From Clostridia bacterium (GTDB taxonomy: Bacteria > Bacillota > Clostridia > Christensenellales > SZUA-584): DNA of 64,000 nucleotides. The stretch is from NCBI GenBank assembly GCA_003249555.1, contig QKIQ01000083.1, forward strand, positions 62,001 to 126,000. Reading direction: 5' to 3'. This document shows, in pieces, positions 45,137 through 55,157 of the stretch (its first letter is position 1; the number at the start of each line of letters is the position of its first letter). The notes under the pieces are model-generated. The model was not told where the DNA came from. It ran no database searches and worked only from the letters and a program-made list of their open reading frames with translations. Position numbers and translations under genes: made by a program.

Positions 45137-46260
45137 CGTTCATCCTCAAAAAATAGTCTGGGTACACGCGGAGAAAGCGCGCAAAGTATTTCATAGTTGA
45201 TGGTGCCGCACAGCGCGGCATATTCCTCTACAGGCAGACAAGCCCCGCCCTGTTTTCCGAAACACACCACATTGTCATGCAAATTGACGTTGTCGAGGCC
45301 CGTCACGTCCACGAGAATTTGATCCATGCAAACCCGACCAACGACTTTGGCGCGTTTACCGCCCACGAGCACCTCGCCTTTGCCGGAGAGCAGTCGGTTG
45401 AAACCGTCCGCATAGCCGATGGGCAGCGTGGCGACACGCATCTCCTTCGGTGTGGTATACGTACACCCGTAGCTGAGCTTTTCCCCAGAGCCAATGGTTT
45501 TAATGTGCGAAATCTGCGTGTGCAGCGACAACGCGGCTTCCAGTTCAACGTCTTTGCAGACCTCGTCCGACGGATAACAACCGTACATTGCGATGCCGAC
45601 ACGCACCATGTCATACGCAAGATCCGGACAGTCCAGCGCAGCACCGCTGTTTGCGGCATGAATGATGGGCGAAAAACCGCGGCTTTTGACCAGCGCAATA
45701 AACTCTTTGAAGCGCTCGTTTTGCTGCTGCGTATACGATTTATCCGCTTCATCCGCAGACGCAAAATGCGTCATCAGCCCTTCCAGTTCCAGCGCATCTT
45801 CCTGTGCGATAATATCAAGAAGCTTTCCCGCTTCCTCCAGCGTTTTCACACCGACACGGTTCATGCCGGTGTCCACTTTCAAATGCAGCTTCATCGTTTT
45901 GCCAAATTCTTTGGCTGCCGAAAGCGCATTTTTCAAACAACACAGTGACGTAATGACCATCGACAGATTCAAATCTGCCCCTTTGCGCCACTGGGCGCGA
46001 TTTGACGGCCCCAGCACAAGTATGGGGCTCGTGATACCGTCAGTTCTGAGCGTGACCGCTTCCTCCGGGATTGCCACGGCAACCCACTGTGCGCCTGCTT
46101 CCAAAGCAGCCTTTGAAGCCATGACGCTGCCATGCCCGTAGCCGTCCGCCTTGGCAACGGCACAAAACATTGTATTCTCGGGCAAATGTTTTATTATTCT
46201 TGTCACATTGCGCTTAATCGCGCTCAAATTGACTTTGGCATAAGTCGGCCTAAGTAACAT
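45133..46260 (-). CDS. alr: Alanine racemase
   Basis: A PLP enzyme that supplies D-Ala for the wall. The PLP lysine is in AVAKADGYGHG (Lys38), HLKVDTGMNRVG and NSGAALD follow in the barrel, and the catalytic Tyr of the C-terminal domain is in KLSYGCTY. VGRVCMDQ and the LPIGYADG segment complete the pattern. 375 residues, ATG start; four-base overlap with the next gene. Confidence 0.97.
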   Translation of the reverse strand: MLLRPTYAKVNLSAIKRNVTRIIKHLPENTMFCAVAKADGYGHGSVMASKAALEAGAQWVAVAIPEEAVTLRTDGITSPILVLGPSNRAQWRKGADLNLSMVITSLCCLKNALSAAKEFGKTMKLHLKVDTGMNRVGVKTLEEAGKLLDIIAQEDALELEGLMTHFASADEADKSYTQQQNERFKEFIALVKSRGFSPIIHAANSGAALDCPDLAYDMVRVGIAMYGCYPSDEVCKDVELEAALSLHTQISHIKTIGSGEKLSYGCTYTTPKEMRVATLPIGYADGFNRLLSGKGEVLVGGKRAKVVGRVCMDQILVDVTGLDNVNLHDNVVCFGKQGGACLPVEEYAALCGTINYEILCALSPRVPRLFFEDER

Positions 46261-46301
46261 GTTTTCCTCTGTTTCAGGCGCACCTCATAACGGTGACCGC
46301 A

Positions 46302-46730
46302 TTAGATGTGATAAATATCCTGCTCCGAAAGCAGCTTGACACCGCCCTTTTGCAGCGCGTTCATCGCAGCATCTATTTCCTCCACTCGGAAGAGTATCAG
46401 GGCGTTTTCATTGGGTGTGCGTACGAACGAGTACAGGTACTCCACACTGATGTCTGCCTGATCAAGAAGCTTCAGAACCTCCGCCAACCCGCCCGGTTTA
46501 TCCGTCACCTCTGCCACGATCACCTCAGTGGTGCTGGCCGTAAATCCATTGTTCTTCAGCAGTGAAATCGCTTTATCAGGGTCGCTCACGATGCAGCGCA
46601 TAATGCCGAAATTCGTGGTGTCAGCGATGGACAGCGCAATGAGATCCACCCCGCCCTGCCCGAGCACTTCCGTAATCTTGGCCAGCCGGCCTTTCTTATT
46701 CTCCACAAAAACGGATATCTGCTTGATCAT
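46302..46730 (-). CDS. Double ACT-domain protein
   Basis: The 142 residues contain two ACT domains (about 3-68 and 70-135): ISVFVENKKGRLAKITEVLGQGGVDL and EVTDKPGGLAEVLKLLDQADISVEYLY. ACT domains bind amino acids. Free-standing pairs of this type accompany phenylacetate-CoA ligase and IorAB genes, as here, and probably sense aromatic amino acids. It lies fourteen bases after paaK. Confidence 0.88.
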   Translation of the reverse strand: MIKQISVFVENKKGRLAKITEVLGQGGVDLIALSIADTTNFGIMRCIVSDPDKAISLLKNNGFTASTTEVIVAEVTDKPGGLAEVLKLLDQADISVEYLYSFVRTPNENALILFRVEEIDAAMNALQKGGVKLLSEQDIYHI

Positions 46731-46744
46731 AACAACGCCTCCTT

Positions 46745-48046
46745 TTATTTGAGTTGTCTCTTATCAATGACGCGCTTGGCCTTGCCTTCACTGCGCGCAA
46801 TTGTTTTTGGCTCTACAAGTGTGACCTGCACGCCAATATTGAGTACCGACTGAATTTCATTGCCAATCTTGTTTCGCAACATCTCCAGCCTCTTAACTTC
46901 ATCCGAGAAAATTTCCGCCGATACCTCCACCTGCACTTCCAGTGTATCCGTGTTGCCGACACGGTCCACAACGATCTGGTAATGCGGCTCAACCTCAGCC
47001 ATTTTCACAAGCACACCTTCAATCTGAGAAGGAAATACGTTGACGCCACGGATAATCAGCATATCGTCGCTGCGCCCGAGCACCTTGCTCATACGCGCCA
47101 TCGTGCGGCCGCAGTCGCAGGTATCAATGCTCAGCGACGTAATGTCGCGCGTGCGGTAACGAATCAGCGGAATGCCGTCCTTATCTATTGTGGTGATAAC
47201 CAGCTCGCCTTTTTCGCCGTACGGCAGCGGTTCCAGCGTATTGGGATCGATGATCTCTGCGAGGAAGAAATCCTCCGAAATATGCAAACCCTTTTTATGC
47301 TCGCAGTCTGCCGCAACGCCGGGACCCATGATCTCAGACAGGCCGTATATGTCGATTGCGAGCAGATCGAGCCGCTGCTCGATTTCTGTGCGCATGGCTT
47401 CCGTCCAAGGCTCCGCGCCAAACACGCCTCCCGTGAGCTTTAAGCTCTTTGGGTCGACGCCCATTTCTTCCATCGTCTCGGCAAGATACAGTGCGTAAGA
47501 CGGCGTACAGGCCAGCAGCGTGGTACCAAAATCCTGCATCAGCATAATCTGGCGTTTGGTGTTGCCGCCCGATATGGGTATCGTCATGGCCCCCAGCGCC
47601 TCTGCCCCATAGTGCGCGCCAAGCCCGCCCGTAAACAAACCGTAGCCGTAAGCCACCTGTATCACAGAGTGTTTGCAGCCGCCCGCAAAAGTAAACGTGC
47701 GCGCCATCAGATCGCCCCAGTTTTGGATATCGCGTTTGGTATACCCTACCACGGTGGGTTTGCCCGTGGTGCCGGACGACGCATGTACGCGGCAGATCTC
47801 TTCTTTGGGCACCGCGAAAAGCCCGAACGGGTAATTGTCTCTCAGATCCTGCTTGAGCGTGAAGGGAAGCAGTCTGACATCGTCCACACTCCTTATATCT
47901 TCGGGTTTCACACCCTTTTCATCAAATGCTTTCTTATAGAAAGGCACGTTTTCATAGACCTTTTTCACCGTCGCCTGAAGCTTTTTCGTTTGCAGCGCGC
48001 GAAGCTGCTCACGGTCCATGCATTCGATATCCTTATTCCAATACAT
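46745..48046 (-). CDS. paaK: Phenylacetate-CoA ligase family (copy 1)
   Basis: An adenylate-forming ligase of 433 residues. The P-loop-like [28 protein letters not shown], the [10 protein letters not shown] hinge and [19 protein letters not shown] are PaaK hallmarks. In fermenters it can run in reverse or exchange CoA to make ATP from arylacetyl-CoA produced by IorAB. ATG 48046 follows GGAGGAG; the frame continues ten codons upstream. A second ligase, similar along its length, is at 50430-51731. Which aryl acid each prefers is unknown. Confidence 0.92.
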   Translation of the reverse strand: MYWNKDIECMDREQLRALQTKKLQATVKKVYENVPFYKKAFDEKGVKPEDIRSVDDVRLLPFTLKQDLRDNYPFGLFAVPKEEICRVHASSGTTGKPTVVGYTKRDIQNWGDLMARTFTFAGGCKHSVIQVAYGYGLFTGGLGAHYGAEALGAMTIPISGGNTKRQIMLMQDFGTTLLACTPSYALYLAETMEEMGVDPKSLKLTGGVFGAEPWTEAMRTEIEQRLDLLAIDIYGLSEIMGPGVAADCEHKKGLHISEDFFLAEIIDPNTLEPLPYGEKGELVITTIDKDGIPLIRYRTRDITSLSIDTCDCGRTMARMSKVLGRSDDMLIIRGVNVFPSQIEGVLVKMAEVEPHYQIVVDRVGNTDTLEVQVEVSAEIFSDEVKRLEMLRNKIGNEIQSVLNIGVQVTLVEPKTIARSEGKAKRVIDKRQLK

Positions 48047-48105
48047 TATACTCCTCCATTCATACGCTGAATACAACGTTTTTAGGGACTTATTTATATG
48101 TGCTA

Positions 48106-48672
48106 CTAAGCGTTATAACCCAATTCGAATGCCTTCATATTGACTTCAAGTGTTTTTGGCGGAACCGTCTGTGTGATGGCATCGATAAAGGCCTGTTTGT
48201 CAATATCCATATGTTTGGCAAGCACACCGATGAGCACGATGTTGAGCGCCTTTAAACTCCCGGCCTCTTTGGCAAGCGGCAGTGCGTCCACAAACACTGC
48301 ATCAGGTACCATTTGACGGATACGCGCTTCAATATCCACAGGATATTGCTGCGCACCCGTAATCACGGGCATAGGCAGTATCTCCTGCGTATTAATAAAC
48401 ATCCTGCCGTCTTTTTTCAAACGGCAGCACCACCTCAATGCTTCCAGCTTCTCGAAAGCCAAAATAATATCCGCGCCGCCTTCATCAATCACAGGCGCGT
48501 AAACTTTATCGCCGAATCGAACGTGCGTCACGACGCTGCCGCCGCGCTGCGCCATGCCATGCACCTCAGAAAGCTTCACATCATAGCCAAGATTAATTGC
48601 CAGATTGCCAAGAACCCGGCTGGCGAGCAGCGTTCCCTGCCCGCCGACACCCACAATCAGAATATCAGTCAT
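48106..48672 (-). CDS. iorB: Indolepyruvate ferredoxin oxidoreductase, beta subunit
   Basis: The 188-residue gamma-type subunit has the Rossmann-like [19 protein letters not shown] and [19 protein letters not shown]. With IorA it oxidises aryl pyruvates to arylacetyl-CoA and reduced ferredoxin. The start, ATG 48672, lies just after the TAG of iorA behind AGGGGTG. Confidence 0.94.
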   Translation of the reverse strand: MTDILIVGVGGQGTLLASRVLGNLAINLGYDVKLSEVHGMAQRGGSVVTHVRFGDKVYAPVIDEGGADIILAFEKLEALRWCCRLKKDGRMFINTQEILPMPVITGAQQYPVDIEARIRQMVPDAVFVDALPLAKEAGSLKALNIVLIGVLAKHMDIDKQAFIDAITQTVPPKTLEVNMKAFELGYNA

Positions 48673-48674
48673 AT

Positions 48675-50402
48675 CTACACCCCTGCCGTTTCTATCGCAC
48701 CGAACGCGCAGACACTCGGACAAAGCCCGCAGCCGTTACAGACGCTCGCGTCAATTTCCATACCCTTATCCGTCTTCTTGATGGCCGGACAACCCAGCTT
48801 TAAGCAGACACCGCAGTTCTTGCATTTATCTGTGATCATATACGTCGGCCGTATAGTCTTTTTATCCAGCAGCGCGCAAGGCCGTTTGGTAATGATGACG
48901 CTGAGTTCCTCGCGCGATGTTTCCTCTTTAAGTATCTGTTCAAGCTCTTTAAGGTTAAACGGATCGACAACGCGCACATGGTTAACGCCCACCGCCTTGA
49001 CAAGCGCAGGAATATCCACCGCGTAAGCGATATCGCCCTTCACCGTTTTTCCGGTGGCCGGGTGATCCTGATGCCCCGTCATACCAGTGGTTGAATTGTC
49101 AAGTATAATGACCGTCGACGTTGCGCCATTATAGACCATGTCCACAAGCCCTGTGATGCCTGAATGGAAAAATGTCGAATCACCAATAACGGCGACCAGC
49201 TTTCGCGCAAAATCTTTGCCGCGCGCTTTTTCCATACCCATCGCCATGCCGATGCTCGCGCCCATGCAGACGCATGCGTCAATGCCCTGAAGCGGCGGCA
49301 GCGCGCCCAGCGTGTAGCAGCCGATATCGCCCGTGGCCGTGATGCCGAGCTTTTTCAGCGCGTAAAAAACGGCTCTGTGCGGGCAGCCGGGACACATCAC
49401 CGGCGGCCTTAGCGGCAGCGCGCCCGGGGCTAGTACGTCTCTCTTCTCTCCGCCGATCTTTTCAGCGATCAAGTTGACGCTGTATTCACCCTGTACGGAG
49501 AAAATATCCTTGCCGATAACCTTTATACCCATCGCTTTGATCTGGTCTTCGAAGAACGGCTCCAGTTCTTCCACCACGTACAGCGTTTCCACCTGCGCGG
49601 CGAAATCGCGAATCAGCTTTTCGGGGATGGGATACACGAGACCTAATTTCAATGTGCTCGCTTCCGGCAGCGCTTCACGCACATAGTTATATGCCACGCC
49701 GCTTGTCACGATGCCGATGCTTTTTTCACGGTATTCGGTGACGTTGACAGCCAGCTCGTTGGCCTCGGCTTTGAGACTGTTCATACGCTGTTCCACCACA
49801 ACGTGGCGCTTTTTCGCCATGCCCGGCATCATCACGTATTTGGCAATATCCTTCTGATAGGGTTTTAGCATCTCACCCGCTCGGCTGCCAAGCTCTACAA
49901 GCCCCTGCGAATGTGAAAGACGCGTATTGGAGCGTACCATCACAGGCGTATCATACTTTTCGGAAAGCTCAAACGCAAGCTTAACAAATTCCTTGGCTTC
50001 ATTGCTATCGGCAGGCTCAAGCATGGGCACATGCGCGCTGCGCGCATAAAACCGCGAATCCTGCTCGTTCTGGCTTGAGTGCATGCCCGGATCGTCCGCG
50101 ACGATAATCACTAGACCGCCGTTCACGCCCGTATAAGATACGGTAAACAGCGGATCGGCCGCCACATTCACGCCCACATGCTTCATACAGCAAACCGCGC
50201 GTGCGCCTGCGATTGACGCACCGATGGCTACCTCAAGCGCCACCTTTTCGTTAGGTGCCCATTCGGCATATATTTCATCGTACTTTGCGATATTTTCCGT
50301 GATTTCCGTGCTCGGCGTTCCCGGATACGCCGCGGCGACCGTCACGCCTGCCTCATAAGCCCCGCGTGCGAACGCTGCGTTTCCCAGCATCATCTTTTTC
50401 AT
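48675..50402 (-). CDS. iorA: Indolepyruvate ferredoxin oxidoreductase, alpha subunit
   Basis: A 575-residue TPP enzyme. The N-terminal domain (AAYPGTPSTEITE) leads to the central CPGCPHRAVFYALKK. The TPP-binding GDIGCYTLG, then IGDSTFFHSGITG with ILDNSTTGMTGHQ, follow. Two 4Fe-4S sites end the chain (CKNCGVCLKLGCP and CNGCGLCPSVC). It decarboxylates transaminated Trp, Phe and Tyr in anaerobes. The ATG follows AGAGGGG. Stop TAG, next to iorB. Confidence 0.96.
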   Translation of the reverse strand: MKKMMLGNAAFARGAYEAGVTVAAAYPGTPSTEITENIAKYDEIYAEWAPNEKVALEVAIGASIAGARAVCCMKHVGVNVAADPLFTVSYTGVNGGLVIIVADDPGMHSSQNEQDSRFYARSAHVPMLEPADSNEAKEFVKLAFELSEKYDTPVMVRSNTRLSHSQGLVELGSRAGEMLKPYQKDIAKYVMMPGMAKKRHVVVEQRMNSLKAEANELAVNVTEYREKSIGIVTSGVAYNYVREALPEASTLKLGLVYPIPEKLIRDFAAQVETLYVVEELEPFFEDQIKAMGIKVIGKDIFSVQGEYSVNLIAEKIGGEKRDVLAPGALPLRPPVMCPGCPHRAVFYALKKLGITATGDIGCYTLGALPPLQGIDACVCMGASIGMAMGMEKARGKDFARKLVAVIGDSTFFHSGITGLVDMVYNGATSTVIILDNSTTGMTGHQDHPATGKTVKGDIAYAVDIPALVKAVGVNHVRVVDPFNLKELEQILKEETSREELSVIITKRPCALLDKKTIRPTYMITDKCKNCGVCLKLGCPAIKKTDKGMEIDASVCNGCGLCPSVCAFGAIETAGV

Positions 50403-50429
50403 TTGCTTCCCCTCTATGTTTTGTGTTTA

Positions 50430-51731
50430 TTACGACTGTCCGCGCAAGTCTGTGACACGTTTGGCTTTGCCCTCAAACCGTTTCAAGGTTTGAGGCTCAA
50501 CCAGCTTGACATCCGCGCCGATATTCAGCACGGTGTAAAGCGCGTGCTGAATTTTCTTTTCCAGTGTCTCCAGCGCGCTGAACTTTTCTATCAGCGATGC
50601 GTCGGTGACCTCGACAAGCACCTCGATTTTATCCATATAACCGTCCTTGCGGACAACGATCTCATAGTGCGGCCCAATGTCCTCAATACCCAGCAGCACG
50701 CTTTCAATCTGCGACGGGAACACGTTCACACCGCGAATAATCAGCATGTCGTCTGTGCGCCCCTGCACCTTGGCCATGCGCATGGAGGTGCGCCCGCATT
50801 CGCACTTTTCGGGTATAAGCCATGTGATATCCTTGGTACGGTAGCGCAGTATGGGCAGCGCTTCTTTGGAAAGCGCGGTAATCACAAGCTCACCTTTTTC
50901 TCCCACCGATACAGGTTCCAGTGTATCGGGATCGACAATTTCACAATAGAAATGGTCTTCGCAAATATGCATCCCCTGCTTGATATAGCATTCGCCTGAA
51001 ACGCCCGGCCCGATGATTTCAGACAGCCCATAGTTCTCAGTCGCCACGATGTCCCACGCATCTTCAATCTCACGGCGCATCTCTTCGGTATGGCCTTCAC
51101 CACCGAACATGCCGAGCCGAAGCGGCAGCTTCTTGGTGTCGATACCCATCTTTTTGGCCGTTTCAGAAAGATACAGCGCATAAGACGGTGTACCCACCAG
51201 CAGCGTGCTGCCAAAATCCTGCATAATATTAAGCTGACGCTCTGAATTGCCGCCTGATATAGGAATAATGGATGCGCCGAGCTTTTCCAAGCCGTAGTGC
51301 AGTCCGAAAGCGCCTGTAAACAAGGTATAGCCAAATGTGATCTGCGCGATATCGTCCGGCGTGGCACCCGCCGCGCAGGCAAGCCGCGCGATACACTCCG
51401 CCCACATATCAATATCGGCTTTTGTGTACCCCACAACAGTGGGCTTACCCGTGGTACCCGAAGACGCATGTATGCGCACCACGTCCTTCATGGGAACGGC
51501 AAACAGATTGAATGGATAGTTGTCTCTTAAATCATCTTTAACTGTGAAAGGAATGCGCCGGATATCGTCCAGCGATTGTATATCCTCGGGCTTAACGCCT
51601 GCCGCGTCAAGCTTTTTGCGGTAATGCGCCACATTGTGATAACACCGTTCTACCGTACTTTTGAGCCGTGCCAGCTGAATCGCTTCAATTTCTTCTCTGG
51701 GCGCGCACTCAATCTTTTCGTTCCAGATCAT
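50430..51731 (-). CDS. paaK: Phenylacetate-CoA ligase family (copy 2)
   Basis: 433 residues with the same motifs as copy 1: [38 protein letters not shown] and [19 protein letters not shown]. It is the first gene of paaK2-iorA-iorB-paaK1-ACT and starts at ATG 51731 behind AGAGGAAG. Two ligases with one IorAB suggest different aryl acids (for example phenylacetate and indole- or hydroxyphenylacetate), or opposite directions of use; this is inference. Confidence 0.92.
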   Translation of the reverse strand: MIWNEKIECAPREEIEAIQLARLKSTVERCYHNVAHYRKKLDAAGVKPEDIQSLDDIRRIPFTVKDDLRDNYPFNLFAVPMKDVVRIHASSGTTGKPTVVGYTKADIDMWAECIARLACAAGATPDDIAQITFGYTLFTGAFGLHYGLEKLGASIIPISGGNSERQLNIMQDFGSTLLVGTPSYALYLSETAKKMGIDTKKLPLRLGMFGGEGHTEEMRREIEDAWDIVATENYGLSEIIGPGVSGECYIKQGMHICEDHFYCEIVDPDTLEPVSVGEKGELVITALSKEALPILRYRTKDITWLIPEKCECGRTSMRMAKVQGRTDDMLIIRGVNVFPSQIESVLLGIEDIGPHYEIVVRKDGYMDKIEVLVEVTDASLIEKFSALETLEKKIQHALYTVLNIGADVKLVEPQTLKRFEGKAKRVTDLRGQS

Positions 51732-51952
51732 GTTCTTGCTTCCTCTCGTTATCTTTTCGCACGCAATTCATCAATCTGACCGTGCTTCCGTGCTACATGA
51801 TTGTATAGATTATAGCGTATAAGGGCAAAAAAATAAAGTCTAATCAATGACATAAATATCATACCATCTATGCTTTCAAATACGAATAAACTGTTTAACG
51901 CACATGTTATATAGTCTTTTTAAACTCCATAACGTCAAGCAAATAAACGTTT

Positions 51953-52960
51953 TTACTCACTTTCTCTGCTTGCAACGATACCTTCTATATGCCGTAATTC
52001 ATCCTGTGCGAAATCCAAGTTTTCAAGAGCGCGCACATTTTCTACGATTTGTGATGGCCGACTTGCGCCGATCAACGCAGTCGTTACACAGGGGTTTTGT
52101 AATACCCATGCAATGGCCATTTGAGCAAGAGTCTGCCCGCGCTGTGCAGCAAGACGGCTCAGCGCAGATATCTTTGAAAACAGTTGTTCGTTTAACGCCT
52201 CTTGCTTTAGGAACCGCGGATCCTTTTTCATACGTGAGTCCGAAGGGATTCCGTCATTATACTTGCCTGTCAGCAGTCCCTGTTCGAGCGGCTTGAATAC
52301 CGCACTGCCGATACCTTTATCGAGCAGCACCTTGTCGAGCCCGTCCTCTATCCAGCGATTCAGCATAGAATAACTTGGCTGATGAATCACGCAGGGCGTA
52401 TGGTTGTCTCTCAATATATTTGAAGCATGTATCGTTCCCTCCGGCTTATAGTTAGACAAGCCGATGTACAGCGCCTTGCCTTGATTGACGATGCTGCTGA
52501 GCGCTTCGCACGTTTCCTCCAGCGGCGTCTCATCATCCGGGCGGTGGTGATAGAATATATCCACATACTCCAGTCCCATCCGTTTGAGGCTGGCATCGAT
52601 TCCGGCAATCAAATGCTTACGGCTTCCATAATTACCATATGGACCCGGCCACATATCATAACCGGCCTTTGTCGAAATGATCAACTCGTCCCGATAGGGT
52701 TTAAAATCTTTGCTGAGAATTCGTCCAAAATTTCTTTCCGCCTCGCCATAGGGAGGCCCGTAGTTGTCAGCGATATCAAAATAGGTGATGCCCAGATCAA
52801 ACGCGGCTTTAAGCAAATTTGCCTGTTCATCCAGCAGTGTGAGATTTCCGAAATTATGCCAAAGCCCCAAAGACACGCGCGGGAGCATGAGCCCGCTTTT
52901 TCCGCATCGTGCATATTTCATTCCCTGATAACGCGTATCGGACGCCGCATATTCCATCAT
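51953..52960 (-). CDS. Aldo/keto reductase, YghZ / AKR14-like
   Basis: An NADPH-dependent TIM-barrel reductase of 335 residues. The catalytic tetrad is visible as Asp in FDIADNYG, Tyr in the same loop, Lys in STKAGYDMWPGPYG and His in IFYHHRPDD. The latter block and the SRKHL segment are like YghZ / L-glyceraldehyde-3-phosphate reductase. The C-terminal ALIGASRPSQI binds cofactor. The substrate is unknown; aldehyde detoxification or sugar reduction is likely. It has its own promoter and precedes nothing on its strand for 220 bases. Confidence 0.9.
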   Translation of the reverse strand: MMEYAASDTRYQGMKYARCGKSGLMLPRVSLGLWHNFGNLTLLDEQANLLKAAFDLGITYFDIADNYGPPYGEAERNFGRILSKDFKPYRDELIISTKAGYDMWPGPYGNYGSRKHLIAGIDASLKRMGLEYVDIFYHHRPDDETPLEETCEALSSIVNQGKALYIGLSNYKPEGTIHASNILRDNHTPCVIHQPSYSMLNRWIEDGLDKVLLDKGIGSAVFKPLEQGLLTGKYNDGIPSDSRMKKDPRFLKQEALNEQLFSKISALSRLAAQRGQTLAQMAIAWVLQNPCVTTALIGASRPSQIVENVRALENLDFAQDELRHIEGIVASRESE

Positions 52961-53027
52961 TTACAATCCCATTCTTTCCTTATATTTTTGACACTTTTTT
53001 CATTATCTGCTTAAAGTATATATCGCT

Positions 53028-53056
53028 ATTTTATGTGAAACAAGGTTAAGAATCAA
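53028..53056 (-). promoter_or_regulatory. Promoter of the aldo/keto reductase gene
   Basis: -35 TTGATT (53051-53056), 17-base spacer, -10 TAAAAT (53028-53033), 68 bases before the start. Confidence 0.6.
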
Positions 53057-53124
53057 GTTTATTGATGCTGTCGAAAAAAAGTGAACATGAATCCTCTGAT
53101 CACTTAGCGCTATACTGTTATGAT

Positions 53125-53162
53125 CTAAAAAAGACGCCGCCCAAAATCCAGGCAGCGTCTTC
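53125..53162 (-). terminator. Terminator of the sugar transport/isomerase operon
   Basis: AAGACGC / GCGTCTT plus inner GCC / GGC pairs, followed on the minus strand by six T residues. It ends the cluster that begins with the ABC ATPase. Confidence 0.85.
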
Positions 53163-53176
53163 GTCCATTTTTTGTT

Positions 53177-54019
53177 TTATACACCACAGGAACGCAGATA
53201 CTGCACGCTCTTTTGAAGCGTTTCTGCCGTTCCCACCAGTTCAAGCGTCGAGTGCTCGATATCAAGATCTTTAACCACTTCGCAAACACCTGCAATATCG
53301 ATCACACCATCGCCAATCGCGATATCGGAAAAACCGCAGCCAAACTGCTTTCCGCGCATTTCCACCCATTTCTCGCCAAGATCTTTCCAATGGATGTGAC
53401 GAATCTTATCTTTGAGCTCCTTGGCCAGTTCAACCGGATCCGTACCGCCTAGCCAGCTGTTACCTGTATCCATATTGAATCCAAGTTCCGGCGCATCGTC
53501 GAGCATCGCCATGATGTCTTTAATACCCTTTGCGGTATCTGTCAACGGGCCATGAGGCTCGAGCAATATCTCAACACCGTAATCTTTGGCAAGACGCAGC
53601 GGTTCATAAAGCTTTTCAGCGACAGAATACACTTGGTTCTCATAGCTTTGCTTCATGATCCAGCCGGTCTCCGGCTCCATATCAGATGTTACGATGTATT
53701 TGATGCCCATTGCGCTGGCCATCTTAATCGCTTTCATCAGCTCGTTGGTTCCATATCTGGCCGGATGTACGGGGTCAAGCAACGACGCGTGTGCGCACAC
53801 AGTTGCAATCTCAATACCATACTTATCAAACATTCTTTTTATATCGAACGGGTTCGAATCTAGACTGACTGACGATGAAAAATGTCCTGCAACACCAAGG
53901 CTGCCGCCGTTGTGGCTGTCGGTTACATCTGCACACTTAAATCCAAGTTCCTTCACTCTTTGAATTTGATGCTCAAACGTCGTAAATGGGTCTACCAAGC
54001 AAAACAATCCGATTTTCAT
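53177..54019 (-). CDS. Sugar phosphate isomerase/epimerase-like TIM-barrel protein (1)
   Basis: A 280-residue xylose-isomerase-like (AP endonuclease 2) barrel. Strand ends carry metal ligands expected for this fold: Glu in ILLEPHGP, Asp in FNMDTGNSW, His in IRHIHWKDL and Glu in STLELVG near the C-terminus. Such proteins isomerise, epimerise or beta-eliminate keto sugars and inositols. It is the last gene of the transporter-dehydrogenase operon and is preceded by AGGAGGAG. Confidence 0.85.
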   Translation of the reverse strand: MKIGLFCLVDPFTTFEHQIQRVKELGFKCADVTDSHNGGSLGVAGHFSSSVSLDSNPFDIKRMFDKYGIEIATVCAHASLLDPVHPARYGTNELMKAIKMASAMGIKYIVTSDMEPETGWIMKQSYENQVYSVAEKLYEPLRLAKDYGVEILLEPHGPLTDTAKGIKDIMAMLDDAPELGFNMDTGNSWLGGTDPVELAKELKDKIRHIHWKDLGEKWVEMRGKQFGCGFSDIAIGDGVIDIAGVCEVVKDLDIEHSTLELVGTAETLQKSVQYLRSCGV

Positions 54020-54065
54020 TATGACTCCTCCTAATTTTTATTTTACATCTGAATTATTTTCTCAT

Positions 54066-55055
54066 TTAGTCTGCTTTAAGCGCATCGTCAAACGCGCCCA
54101 TGCTGGGATTAATATTCACTTTTTTCGCAAATGCCGCCGCTTCAGCACCACCCGCAAAACGCTCCATGCCGCTGTCTTCCCACTCGACCGAAAGCGGCCC
54201 GTCATATCCAATATCATTAAGCTCTCTAATAATGGCTTCAAAGTCCACATGGCCACGCCCGAGGCTTCTAAAATTCCAGCCGCGCTTGGGGCTGCCAAAC
54301 TCAATATGGCTGCCAAGAATGCCGTTGAGCCCGTCGAGCGTAACTGCAGCATCTTTCATATGCACATGATACACTCTGTCCGGCAGCTCGCGAATCATCA
54401 GATGCGGCTTCATCCCCTGCCAAATCAAGTGGCTCGGGTCAAAATTCATACCGAGCGTCGCTCTGTAATCGAATGCTTCAAGCAGTTTGACAAACGAATA
54501 GTAGTCAAACGCAATCTCTGTCGGATGCACTTCAAGCGCAAATTTGATGCCGTATTTATCCATTTCGTCAAAAATCGGCGTCCATGCATCTACGACCTGC
54601 TGAAAACCTGTGTCAATCATTTCCTGTGTTGTTTGCGGGAACGAATACCAGTAATTCCAAATCGGCGAACCCATAAAACCAGTTATTATATTTATACCGA
54701 GGTTTTTCGCCGCTTTTACGGTGTCCATCGTATACCCAATTGCCCACGCTCTTGCCGCCTTAGCATCGCCTGCAACACTGCTTGGTGCAAATCCATAGTG
54801 CCGTTGATCGTATACATCGCAAACAAGCTGTCCACAAAGATGAATGCTGATCGCCCACGCACTCAGCCCATTCTCCTCAAGGCTTTTCTTAATGCTTTGG
54901 CAATAGCCCATGTCGTTGGCTGCTTTGTGAGAATCCACATGGTTGCCCCATGTGGCGAGTTCGAGGCCTTCGTAGCCCATTTCCGCTGCTTTTGCGCACA
55001 TTTCATCAAACGGAATATCCGCCCACTGTCCTGTGAATAAAGTAATCGGTCTCAT
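54066..55055 (-). CDS. Sugar phosphate isomerase/epimerase-like TIM-barrel protein (2)
   Basis: A larger relative (329 residues). The pattern GYEGLELATWGNHVD at the start, metal-site candidates ALEVHPTEI, MNFDPSHLIWQG, YHVHMKDA and a closing LSVEWEDSGM are typical of the barrels encoded beside Gfo/Idh/MocA dehydrogenases. It has an extended loop around residues 75-95 that may bind substrate. The start at ATG 55055 follows CGGAGGA. The substrate is unknown; it is only distantly similar to the neighbour at 53177-54019. Confidence 0.87.
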   Translation of the reverse strand: MRPITLFTGQWADIPFDEMCAKAAEMGYEGLELATWGNHVDSHKAANDMGYCQSIKKSLEENGLSAWAISIHLCGQLVCDVYDQRHYGFAPSSVAGDAKAARAWAIGYTMDTVKAAKNLGINIITGFMGSPIWNYWYSFPQTTQEMIDTGFQQVVDAWTPIFDEMDKYGIKFALEVHPTEIAFDYYSFVKLLEAFDYRATLGMNFDPSHLIWQGMKPHLMIRELPDRVYHVHMKDAAVTLDGLNGILGSHIEFGSPKRGWNFRSLGRGHVDFEAIIRELNDIGYDGPLSVEWEDSGMERFAGGAEAAAFAKKVNINPSMGAFDDALKAD

Positions 55056-55157
55056 ATATATCCTCCGTAAATCTTTATTTCGACTTTGATTTTAAGCATC
55101 ACCAGCGCATACGATATACAACTGAAAGCCTTATAATCGAATGACGCATTTGCTTTA

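Noticed and set aside
54021-55040. 339-codon open frame opposite a TIM-barrel gene
   Set aside because: No recognisable motif; the minus-strand protein is complete with a good ribosome site.
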